Made by a program: the position numbers and the translations under genes. Shown piece after piece: positions 1 through 5,164 of a stretch of 5,164 bases of DNA. Numbering within the stretch: position 1 is the stretch's first letter; the number at the start of each line of letters is the position of its first letter. Source of the stretch: Tannerella sp. (GTDB lineage: Bacteria; Bacteroidota; Bacteroidia; Bacteroidales; Tannerellaceae); the NCBI GenBank assembly GCA_031261145.1, contig JAISJX010000012.1:1-5164 (forward strand). Direction: 5' to 3'. Under the pieces are notes generated by a model. It saw nothing but the letters and a program-made list of their open reading frames with translations. It ran no database searches and was not told where the DNA came from.

Positions 1-22
1 GGTAGAACCTGTCAGGATAGCA

Positions 23-46
23 GGAACGAGGTATGAACCTCGTCCC
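23..46. repeat. Small inverted repeat beside the large palindrome
   Basis: ACGAGGT (26-32) and ACCTCGT (37-43) are perfect complements around a 4-nt loop; G23-G24 also pair with C45-C46 beyond one mismatch. An alternative 5-bp stem, TCCCA/TGGGA (43-47 and 51-55), would compete with it. The segment CGAGGTATGAACC (27-39) matches 11 of 13 positions of CGAGGTACGAAGC (136-148) in the large palindrome, so it may be a diverged neighbouring repeat unit. The remainder of 1-67 shows no gene or recognisable RNA. Confidence 0.4.
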
Positions 47-67
47 AACGTGGGAGGGGAATACAGC

Positions 68-176
68 GGTAAAAACATAATTAAGAACTGGATTGCTTCA
101 TTCTTCGCCATGACGATGCCCCGCCGCCGTCATGGCGAGGTACGAAGCCATCCAGTTCTTGACAAATGTTTTTACC
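68..176. repeat. Nested imperfect palindrome (REP-like dispersed repeat candidate)
   Basis: Inner arms 83-115 and 128-160 are 33 nt each and complementary at 29 positions, around a 12-nt C-rich loop (116-127). After short unpaired spacers (79-82 and 161-165) an outer, perfect 11-bp pair follows: GGTAAAAACAT at 68-78 and its complement at 166-176. The core wording (GGATTGCTTC ... CGCCATGACG and its partner) resembles the CATTGCGA...GAAGCAATCC palindromes that I recall as scattered between genes in several bacterial phyla. It lies 12 nt beyond the TRIC stop codon, where such repeats commonly sit, and could fold in RNA to mark or protect the 3' end of the transcript. No open reading frame of its own is supported. 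The palindrome is seen directly; family membership is from memory. Confidence 0.8.
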
Positions 177-188
177 CATGTTCGGCCG

Positions 189-836
189 TTATTCTTTTTC
201 TTTCAGTTTCAGCTTCGGCAGTCCCCACTGGTATTTGACGGCCAAGACACGAATGGCGATAATGGAAAAAATGGATACCACCTGGCATGCAGTATTATTA
301 AATCCTACCTGATAGCATACCACATAGATCACACCCCCCAGCACACATGCCAGCGCATAGATTTCTTTTCGGAAAAGCAACGGGATTTCATTGATAAATA
401 TATCCCGCAAAATACCGCCGGCGACGCCCGTAATCGTTCCCATCACAACGGCTACCCAGAACGGAAAATGCAAGGCAATCGTTTTTTCAATGCCGACCAC
501 CACAAACAACCCCAGCCCAATGGTGTCAAATATAAAAAAAGGAGTGTTCAGCCTCACCAACTGCTTACTGTAAATAAGGACGACAATCAATCCAATCACC
601 GAGCTGTAGATATACTCCGGGTCTAACATCCAGAAAGGCGTTACGCCCAACAGGACGTCGCGAATGGTGCCGCCACCGATGGCTGTCACAAAGCCGACCA
701 CAAAGGCGCCAAACCAATCAAATTCCTTCGCTGCCGCCAGACGGATCCCGCTTATCGCAAAGACTACCGTTCCGATAAACTGAATCACCTCCACAAACGA
801 AACGGATGTGATATATTGCAACCAGTCTTCCATCAT
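189..836 (-). CDS. TRIC / UPF0126 family membrane protein (YadS/YicG-like), putative cation channel
   Basis: A 215-residue membrane protein with two internal repeats, each carrying a glycine-rich kink and an RD pair: GGGTIRD at 54-60 and AGGILRD at 139-145. This is the signature of the prokaryotic TRIC family (formerly UPF0126), whose characterised bacterial and archaeal members are trimeric K+-permeable channels with a 3+3+1 helix layout. Hydrophobic helices are visible at about 13-34, 41-58, 75-93, 101-120, 124-143, 160-176 and 183-199, ending in a Lys-rich tail. Two ATG codons stand in tandem (836 and 833); the first is favoured because GGAGG lies seven bases upstream. The upstream stop codon TAA touches this ATG, so it is very probably co-translated with the AI-2E gene. 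It is the last gene of the cluster in the window; its stop lies 12 nt before the palindromic repeat. Channel activity is inferred from the family only. Confidence 0.93.
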   Translation of the reverse strand: MMEDWLQYITSVSFVEVIQFIGTVVFAISGIRLAAAKEFDWFGAFVVGFVTAIGGGTIRDVLLGVTPFWMLDPEYIYSSVIGLIVVLIYSKQLVRLNTPFFIFDTIGLGLFVVVGIEKTIALHFPFWVAVVMGTITGVAGGILRDIFINEIPLLFRKEIYALACVLGGVIYVVCYQVGFNNTACQVVSIFSIIAIRVLAVKYQWGLPKLKLKEKE

Positions 837-1850
837 TTACGCGCCTCCACCGTCCAAATATTCGCGCTTGAAGATATTAACTAACAAAAAGAATAATGAC
901 ATCAACAGCGGCCCAAAAATAATACCCCAAAAACCAAACACCGAAAGCCCGAATATCACGCCAAATACGGTAATTAACGGATGCGTATCCGCGAGTTTTT
1001 TCTGCAAAATAAAACGAATCACATTGTCCACATTCGTCAGAATCAAAGCAGAATAGGCTGCCAGCCCGATGGCGCTCACCCAATGTCCGGTCAATGCCAG
1101 GTAAATGGACAGCGGCACCCAGACAAGCCCCGTCCCGACAATCGGGATAATCGACGCAAAGCACGTCAGTAACGCAAAAAGAAGGGTGCTCGGCACATCA
1201 AAAATCAAATAGCCGACATACGCAAGCGTCCCCTGGGCGAAAGCAAGCAACGGAATACCTATCGCATTGGAACGTACCATCCGGTAGATTTCATTGACCA
1301 CATCGTTCCTGTTTTTCTCGCTGAAAGGCAACAAATTATAGACATATTTTTCGATACCCTGATAATCGACCAGTATGAAATAAAGGAAAAAAATCATTAC
1401 AACCAATGTCATAATCAAACCGCTCGTCTGGTTGATAACGATTTGAAGTCCCTTGCTCAGGTAACCGGTCGCCATCGTCAGATTGTCGATGCTCATCAAA
1501 TCGTATCCGAATTTTGTTTCTATCAGGGTGTCGAAATTCCGGATCATATCCGTCACACGGGAAATATCCATATCAATATCCTGCATTTTGTTGAACAACG
1601 CCCAAACAACCAGACAGACAGGGACAACAATGCAGGTCATTACTTCCAGAAGAATCACTGCCGCAGCCAGAATCTTATGAATTTTCTTTTTTTCCATCAG
1701 GTAAACCATCTGGCGGCGCACTAATACAAAAATGGTAAAAGCGCCCAACAGGCCGCTTACAAACGACCATAATTCAGTGATCATAAGTACTCCAAGCACG
1801 AGTATCAAAATCACTAACGAGTATTTCCAATATTTCTCTTTCGTTGTCAT
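837..1850 (-). CDS. AI-2E family transporter (PF01594 / UPF0118 type membrane protein)
   Basis: A 337-residue polytopic inner-membrane protein. Hydrophobic segments are visible at about 11-45 (two helices), 60-86, 140-162, 194-217, 220-245, 247-271 and 288-325, with a polar stretch at about 88-138 that fits the extra-membrane loop of this family. Family-like features are the IIPIVGTGLVWVP segment (234-246) and the C-terminal run NVIRFILQKKL followed by HPLITVFGVIFGL and FGFWGIIFGPLL. Members have been linked to autoinducer-2 export (E. coli TqsA) and to Na+/H+ exchange in halophiles, but most are uncharacterised, so the substrate here is unknown. It follows tyrA by 43 nt, and that gap holds a possible promoter. 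The TAA stop is directly abutted by the ATG of the next gene, implying translational coupling. The run of three glycines at the C terminus overlaps the ribosome binding site of that gene. Confidence 0.92.
   Translation of the reverse strand: MTTKEKYWKYSLVILILVLGVLMITELWSFVSGLLGAFTIFVLVRRQMVYLMEKKKIHKILAAAVILLEVMTCIVVPVCLVVWALFNKMQDIDMDISRVTDMIRNFDTLIETKFGYDLMSIDNLTMATGYLSKGLQIVINQTSGLIMTLVVMIFFLYFILVDYQGIEKYVYNLLPFSEKNRNDVVNEIYRMVRSNAIGIPLLAFAQGTLAYVGYLIFDVPSTLLFALLTCFASIIPIVGTGLVWVPLSIYLALTGHWVSAIGLAAYSALILTNVDNVIRFILQKKLADTHPLITVFGVIFGLSVFGFWGIIFGPLLMSLFFLLVNIFKREYLDGGGA
844..848 (-). promoter_or_regulatory. Shine-Dalgarno deciding the TRIC start
   Basis: GGAGG on the minus strand lies seven bases before the ATG at 836 and ten before the second ATG at 833. 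It is embedded in the Gly codons at the end of the AI-2E gene. The spacing favours the first ATG. Together with the TAA-ATG junction it indicates translational coupling. Confidence 0.55.
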
Positions 1851-1863
1851 CCTTTTTTACCTG

Positions 1864-1871
1864 CAAATTTA
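1864..1871 (-). promoter_or_regulatory. Candidate Bacteroides-type -7 promoter element before the AI-2E gene
   Basis: The minus strand reads TAAATTTG, an exact match to the TAnnTTTG -7 element of primary-sigma promoters in Bacteroides. It sits in the 43-nt gap between tyrA and the AI-2E gene, 13 nt before the ATG at 1850. I do not see a matching TTTG -33 element about 20 bases upstream, and the implied leader would be very short. If active, it would let the two membrane-protein genes be expressed apart from the aromatic genes. Confidence 0.33.
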
Positions 1872-1893
1872 GTAAAGTTTTCCTATACGGCCA

Positions 1894-2667
1894 TCATTCT
1901 ATTTTTTTTCTCAGCTTAGTCAGGTAATTTTTCATGGCGTCCGTATTTTTTTCTTTAATAATATCCTGTAATGCAGATAACTCATCCTGGATACGCGCTA
2001 TCTGGCGGGGCGTGCGCGGATTGAAAAGAATTTCCGTCAGAAGGTAATCATCTTCCGACAGTAGCCCGTGTGCAATCTTCATGTGGCGCTTAAAGGTGGT
2101 GCCCGGAGCATCCTGATGCACCATCGTGGCGGCAAACACCAGCGTCGAGGCAAACGGAATGCCCAGCGAATAAGCCACGACCTTGTCGTGTTCCTCAAAC
2201 GTATATTCAAAAATATTCAGTTTCAGCTTTTCATACAAATCCTTGAAAAAGATTTTGCCCAAATGGTCGCCTTCGGAAATGATAATCGTATTTTCCTTGG
2301 TCAGGTTGCCCAGATTGGCAAAAGTCGGGCCAAACATCGGATGGGTTGATACATAAGGAAATCCGCAGGCTTTGTAAAAGTCCTGCAAACTCGTTTTCAC
2401 CGACGCAACATCCGAGATGATACAGGCCGGTTTGAGGTGCGGAAGCACTTCGCTGAACGCTTCAATCGTATAATTCAGCGTTACACAGTTAATTACCATA
2501 TCGGGCGAGAACTCGTCAATCTCTTCCGGCGACCGCATCCGGATCGCATTGTAAATAAAACGCATCCGTTTGGCGTCTTTCTCCAACACAGCCACTTCGT
2601 GGTCAAAACTCAACAAATCGGTGAAGAAAGAACCCATCTTTCCGGCACCCAGAATTAATAGTTTCAT
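1894..2667 (-). CDS. tyrA: Prephenate (or arogenate) dehydrogenase, TyrA family
   Basis: Oxidative decarboxylation of prephenate to 4-hydroxyphenylpyruvate (or arogenate to tyrosine) with a nicotinamide cofactor. The 257-residue protein opens with a Rossmann motif GAGKMGS (7-13). The acidic Glu29 at the end of the second strand suggests NAD+ rather than NADP+. SDVASVK (85-91) and HPMFGP (109-114) follow, with His109 as the likely catalytic base. A conserved-looking EEHD (158-161) begins the helical dimerisation domain. The usual Gln/His substrate motif after it (type QGLsH) reads SLGIPFAS instead, so substrate choice is uncertain. There is no C-terminal ACT domain and no fused chorismate mutase; the mutase is supplied by the upstream gene. 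It starts 36 nt after the fusion gene, and the gap is very AT-rich. ATG at 2667 sits directly before the nucleotide-binding motif, so the start is well placed. Confidence 0.93.
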   Translation of the reverse strand: MKLLILGAGKMGSFFTDLLSFDHEVAVLEKDAKRMRFIYNAIRMRSPEEIDEFSPDMVINCVTLNYTIEAFSEVLPHLKPACIISDVASVKTSLQDFYKACGFPYVSTHPMFGPTFANLGNLTKENTIIISEGDHLGKIFFKDLYEKLKLNIFEYTFEEHDKVVAYSLGIPFASTLVFAATMVHQDAPGTTFKRHMKIAHGLLSEDDYLLTEILFNPRTPRQIARIQDELSALQDIIKEKNTDAMKNYLTKLRKKIE

Positions 2668-2703
2668 TATATGAATAAATTTTTATTTATGAAGTACTTG
2701 CCC

Positions 2704-3777
2704 TTATTTCGCCGCCATAATATCCATCTGTTGCCGGACGGACTCTTCGTGGATTTCTTTCAGGATTCTCTCTACAAAATCCGTGTTCAAATCTAAAGAA
2801 GCCCCCGTTTTGGCGCGGTTTTCCAAAATCTCGCCATAGCGCGTCGTCTGAAGAATCGGGATGTTATGTTCTTTCTTGTAAATACCTATCTCGCGGGAGA
2901 TTCGCATTCGTTTAGCCAGGAGTTCCAGCAGATTTTCGTCGATGCCGTCAATCTGTCGGCGCAATTCCGCAAGATTTTCCGTGGTCTGGGTGGAATCACG
3001 AATCACCAACAGGTTCAGTATATAATCCAGTACATCCGGTGTAATTTGCTGGGAAGCATCGCTCCACGCCTCATCGGGATTGCAATGGGATTCAATGATT
3101 AAGCCGTCAAAATTCAAATCCATGGCCTGCTGGGACAACGACGCAATCAGTTCCCGTTTTCCGCCGATATGGCTTGGGTCACAGAAGATAGGAAGGTTCG
3201 GATAACGGCGGTGCAACTCAATCGGGATATGCCATAACGGCACGTTTCGGTAAATTTTCTTGTCATACGAGCTGAAGCCTCGATGTATCACCCCTATGCG
3301 ATGGTTCCCCGAACCGTAAACACGCTGGATGGCGCCAATCCAAAGTTCCAAATCAGGATTCACCGGATTCTTAATCAGCACCGGGATATCCGTTCCTTTT
3401 AAAGCATCCGCCACTTCCTGAATGGCAAACGGATTCACCGACGTACGCGCCCCAATCCATAACATATCAATACCGGCTTTCAACGCCTCAAACACATGGT
3501 CGCGCGTCGCCACTTCCGTTGCTACGTACATGCCTGTTTTTTCTTTTACCTTCTTCAACCAGGACAGTCCATCGGAGCCAACTCCCTCAAAACCGCCCGG
3601 TTTTGTGCGAGGTTTCCAAATTCCCGCCCGAAAGACTTTCACGCCTTTCGCCGCTAAACTGTGAGCCGTCTCCAGCACCTGTTCCTCTGTCTCCGCACTG
3701 CACGGGCCGGCAATCACAACAGGATGTTTATCGTCCATTCCCGGCAATAAAATCGATTCTAATTCTAATTTGTCCAT
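2704..3777 (-). CDS. aroF: Bifunctional DAHP synthase (type I-beta) / chorismate mutase (AroQ)
   Basis: A 357-residue fusion controlling both ends of the common aromatic pathway: PEP plus erythrose 4-phosphate to DAHP, and chorismate to prephenate. Residues 1-260 form the KdsA-like synthase barrel: GPCSAE (24-29), KPRT (55-58), IGAR (108-111), KNP (136-138), HRG (165-167), DPSH (200-203). The expected metal ligands are Cys26, His203, Glu229 and Asp240; the H-to-E and E-to-D spacings of 26 and 11 match my recollection of the Thermotoga type I-beta enzyme. Residues 268-357 are a helical AroQ mutase; aligned to the E. coli PheA mutase, Arg273, Arg290, Lys301, Arg313, Ser346 and Gln350 fall on the active-site positions, with Gln310 in place of Asp48 and Tyr314 in place of Glu52. 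No ferredoxin-like or ACT regulatory domain precedes the barrel, so control probably runs through the mutase domain. The leader is A-rich with no clear Shine-Dalgarno. The gene symbol is conventional only. Confidence 0.96.
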   Translation of the reverse strand: MDKLELESILLPGMDDKHPVVIAGPCSAETEEQVLETAHSLAAKGVKVFRAGIWKPRTKPGGFEGVGSDGLSWLKKVKEKTGMYVATEVATRDHVFEALKAGIDMLWIGARTSVNPFAIQEVADALKGTDIPVLIKNPVNPDLELWIGAIQRVYGSGNHRIGVIHRGFSSYDKKIYRNVPLWHIPIELHRRYPNLPIFCDPSHIGGKRELIASLSQQAMDLNFDGLIIESHCNPDEAWSDASQQITPDVLDYILNLLVIRDSTQTTENLAELRRQIDGIDENLLELLAKRMRISREIGIYKKEHNIPILQTTRYGEILENRAKTGASLDLNTDFVERILKEIHEESVRQQMDIMAAK

Positions 3778-3813
3778 ATCTGTTTTTTTATATTATTCGT
3801 ATAACTATCCTGT

Positions 3814-4995
3814 TCAAAGCGCTTTTTTGATTCTTTCCAACGCTTCTGCCAAGGCTTCGTTTTTGCAACACAACGAAATGCGCACATAACGTTCACCTGC
3901 GCGGCCGAAAATAAATCCCGGCGTGATAAACACATTCGCCTCATATAATATCTTATCCGCCAAGGCTTCCGCGTTCTCTATCGTGTCCGGTATTTTTCCC
4001 CACAGGAACATCCCGACCTGATTCTCATCGTACCGGCAGCCCATCGCTTCCATAATCTGTCCAGCCAGGTGACGGCGGCTACGGTAGGTACGGTTCATTC
4101 CGTCATACCATTCCTGGGGCGCTTTCAACGCTTCTGCAACAGCCGACTGCATCGGACGGAACTGTCCGGAATCGACATTGCTTTTCACCTTTAACACCCA
4201 CTTGATAAACTGCTCGTTCGACGCCAACATCGCCATCCTCCAGCCGGGCATATTATGCGCCTTACTCATTGAGTTCAGTTCGATGCAACTGTCTTTTGCC
4301 CCCGGTACGCTCAGGATGCTTAACGGATTGTCATTCAAGATAAAACTATACGGATTATCATTACAAACCACCATTCCGTGGCGGCGACCGAAATCGACAA
4401 TGCGTTCGTACAGTTCCATGCTTGCATTGGCGCCGGTCGGCATATTGGGGTAATTCGTCCACATCAGTTTCACCCCGCTCAAATCCATCCGTTCCAACGC
4501 CTCAAAATCAGGTTGCCAATGGTTCTTCCCGTCCAATTCGTACGAGATCAGATTAGCTCCGACCAACTTGCTCACAGAACTGTACGTAGGATAGCCCGGA
4601 TCGGGAACCAACACCCCGTCGCCCGGATTCAGAAAGGCCAGTGAGATATGCAGAATGCCTTCCTTCGAGCCGATCAATGGCTGTATCTCGGTTGCCGGAT
4701 TCAACGTCACGCCGTACCATTTCCGGTACCATCCGGCAAAACCTTCGCGCAAAGCCGGTATTCCGATATAGGGCTGATAACCATGTACATTTTCTTTTAT
4801 CACTTCCTTGCAAAAAACCTCAATCGCCTCTTTCGACGGCGGCAGATCGGGACTGCCCACGCCAAGGCTAATCACATTTTTACCCGCGGCGTTCATCTCC
4901 GCCACTTCCTGCAATTTCTTTGAGAAATAATATTCGCTTACGTTCGATAACCGGTCAGCCGGCTTAATATCAAACACTTTGTTTTCCTTCTGCAT
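3814..4995 (-). CDS. Class I/II PLP-dependent aminotransferase, probably aromatic amino-acid (or prephenate) aminotransferase
   Basis: A 393-residue fold-type I aminotransferase. Visible landmarks: N-terminal substrate loop around GVGSPDLPPS (45-54), GSKEG (109-113), PGYPTY (133-138, Tyr135 likely stacks on PLP), NYPNMPTGAN (181-190, Asn184 likely contacts PLP O3'), NDNPYSF (Asp213 to the pyridine nitrogen, Tyr216), SMSK with Lys245 as the Schiff-base lysine, GWR with Arg253 for the phosphate, and Arg372 in VRISLCC as the substrate carboxylate arginine. Length is normal for the family. The ATG at 4995 lies inside pheA, with AGGAG three bases upstream; codon 7 is a GTG with AAGGA seven bases upstream and is a less likely alternative start. 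Family-wide annotation is often aspartate or LL-diaminopimelate aminotransferase. Placement between pheA and the DAHP synthase fusion suggests it transaminates phenylpyruvate and 4-hydroxyphenylpyruvate, or prephenate to arogenate. Fold and chemistry are secure; the substrate is inferred from context. Confidence 0.93.
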   Translation of the reverse strand: MQKENKVFDIKPADRLSNVSEYYFSKKLQEVAEMNAAGKNVISLGVGSPDLPPSKEAIEVFCKEVIKENVHGYQPYIGIPALREGFAGWYRKWYGVTLNPATEIQPLIGSKEGILHISLAFLNPGDGVLVPDPGYPTYSSVSKLVGANLISYELDGKNHWQPDFEALERMDLSGVKLMWTNYPNMPTGANASMELYERIVDFGRRHGMVVCNDNPYSFILNDNPLSILSVPGAKDSCIELNSMSKAHNMPGWRMAMLASNEQFIKWVLKVKSNVDSGQFRPMQSAVAEALKAPQEWYDGMNRTYRSRRHLAGQIMEAMGCRYDENQVGMFLWGKIPDTIENAEALADKILYEANVFITPGFIFGRAGERYVRISLCCKNEALAEALERIKKAL

Positions 4996-5164
4996 ATTCT
5001 CCTAAAATTTTCAAGTCCTTCGTTAATGGAATAATCGCATCCAATGATTGCCGGTAGCGCGTGTAGTCCGCATACGTCAGGTCGATATAAAACAGATATT
5101 CCCACTCGCGACCGATAATCGGCAACGATTGTATTTTGGTCAGGTTCATATCGTAAAACGACAG
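4970..5164 (-). CDS. pheA: Prephenate dehydratase, C-terminal ACT domain (5' part beyond window)
   Basis: Converts prephenate to phenylpyruvate, the committed step to phenylalanine, in the cytoplasm. Only the last 64 residues are inside the window; reading starts at base 5164 in frame and ends at TGA 4972-4970. The visible part reads as the regulatory ACT domain of PheA: NLTKIQSLP aligns with the NLTKIESRP segment of the family, followed by a WEYLFYIDL beta strand and the terminal LKILGEY that matches the usual 'vkvLGsY' ending. The catalytic domain and the GALxxxL part of the ACT domain lie to the right of the window. The Phe-binding ESRP tetrapeptide is QSLP here (codons 5131-5120), losing the Glu and Arg. 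The last 26 bp overlap the start of the aminotransferase gene. Identity is supported by the motif and by its position first in an aromatic amino-acid cluster. Whether a chorismate mutase domain precedes it cannot be seen; the mutase found on the DAHP synthase makes that less likely. Confidence 0.9.
   Translation of the reverse strand: MSFYDMNLTKIQSLPIIGREWEYLFYIDLTYADYTRYRQSLDAIIPLTKDLKILGEYAEGKQSV
4999..5003 (-). promoter_or_regulatory. Shine-Dalgarno for the aminotransferase, inside pheA
   Basis: AGGAG on the minus strand lies three bases before the ATG at 4995 and inside the pheA reading frame. The spacing is shorter than ideal. Because the start is embedded 26 bp before the pheA stop, terminating ribosomes can probably restart here, coupling the two products. 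Shine-Dalgarno sites are used weakly in Bacteroidota, so its importance is uncertain. Confidence 0.5.

Noticed and set aside
1..67. tRNA, riboswitch or CRISPR sequence at the left edge
   Set aside because: No cloverleaf, no regularly spaced repeats and no recognised aptamer core; only small competing hairpins are visible.
68..176. The palindrome as a classic Rho-independent terminator for the operon
   Set aside because: The T5 run lies within the outer stem, not after a short GC-rich stem, and the stem is unusually long and interrupted; a repeat element explains it better, though it could still affect the 3' end.
132..626. 164-residue plus-strand open frame opposite the TRIC gene
   Set aside because: It has no recognisable domain, starts inside the palindrome and lies antisense to a clear family member; its composition is that of a shadow frame.
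2671..2690. AT-only hairpin (ATAAAT / ATTTAT) between the DAHP synthase fusion and tyrA as a terminator
   Set aside because: Six A-T pairs with a 4-nt loop are too weak for an intrinsic terminator, and no T run follows on the transcribed strand; tyrA is likely co-transcribed. Base composition alone explains it.
2692..2699. AAGTACTT perfect 8-bp palindrome as an operator
   Set aside because: Short, expected by chance, no second copy seen, and it sits just after a stop codon within an operon.
3778..3813. Promoter in the gap before the DAHP synthase fusion
   Set aside because: The A-rich gap has no TAnnTTTG match and is only 36 nt, consistent with a leader inside an operon.
4553..4813. 86-residue minus-strand frame inside the aminotransferase
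   Set aside because: Lies wholly within the aminotransferase in another frame; Arg/Ser-rich with no domain features.

Overview
The window looks like chromosomal DNA from a member of the Bacteroidota, most likely order Bacteroidales. The reasons are the gene set and order (prephenate dehydratase, class I aminotransferase, DAHP synthase fused to chorismate mutase, prephenate dehydrogenase), A-rich gene leaders with few strong Shine-Dalgarno sites, and one match to the Bacteroides-type -7 promoter element TAnnTTTG. Species cannot be named from the sequence alone.

Layout: all six genes lie on the minus strand and are read from right to left. At the right edge (4970-5164) is the C-terminal ACT domain of prephenate dehydratase (PheA). 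It overlaps by 26 bp the class I PLP aminotransferase at 3814-4995. The DAHP synthase-chorismate mutase fusion (2704-3777) and prephenate dehydrogenase TyrA (1894-2667) follow, each after a 36-nt gap. After a 43-nt gap that holds a possible promoter comes an AI-2E family membrane protein (837-1850). Its stop codon directly touches the start of a TRIC/UPF0126 membrane protein (189-836). Coding density is near total from 189 to the right edge. The only non-coding stretch of note is 1-188. It holds a 109-bp nested near-palindrome (68-176), resembling dispersed REP-type repeats, and a smaller hairpin (23-46) that shares a degenerate 13-mer with it.

How the genes work together: the first four form an almost self-contained terminal branch for phenylalanine and tyrosine. 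The fusion protein makes DAHP at the entry to the shikimate pathway and also converts chorismate to prephenate. PheA and TyrA compete for prephenate, and the aminotransferase probably supplies the final (or prephenate-level) transamination. The shikimate genes between DAHP and chorismate are not in the window. The two membrane proteins have no obvious biochemical link to the aromatic genes and may be a separate or semi-independent transcription unit. I see no clearly novel system. The items most worth a second look are the palindromic repeat, the altered ESRP motif of PheA, the allosteric design of the DAHP synthase fusion and the non-canonical TyrA substrate motif.
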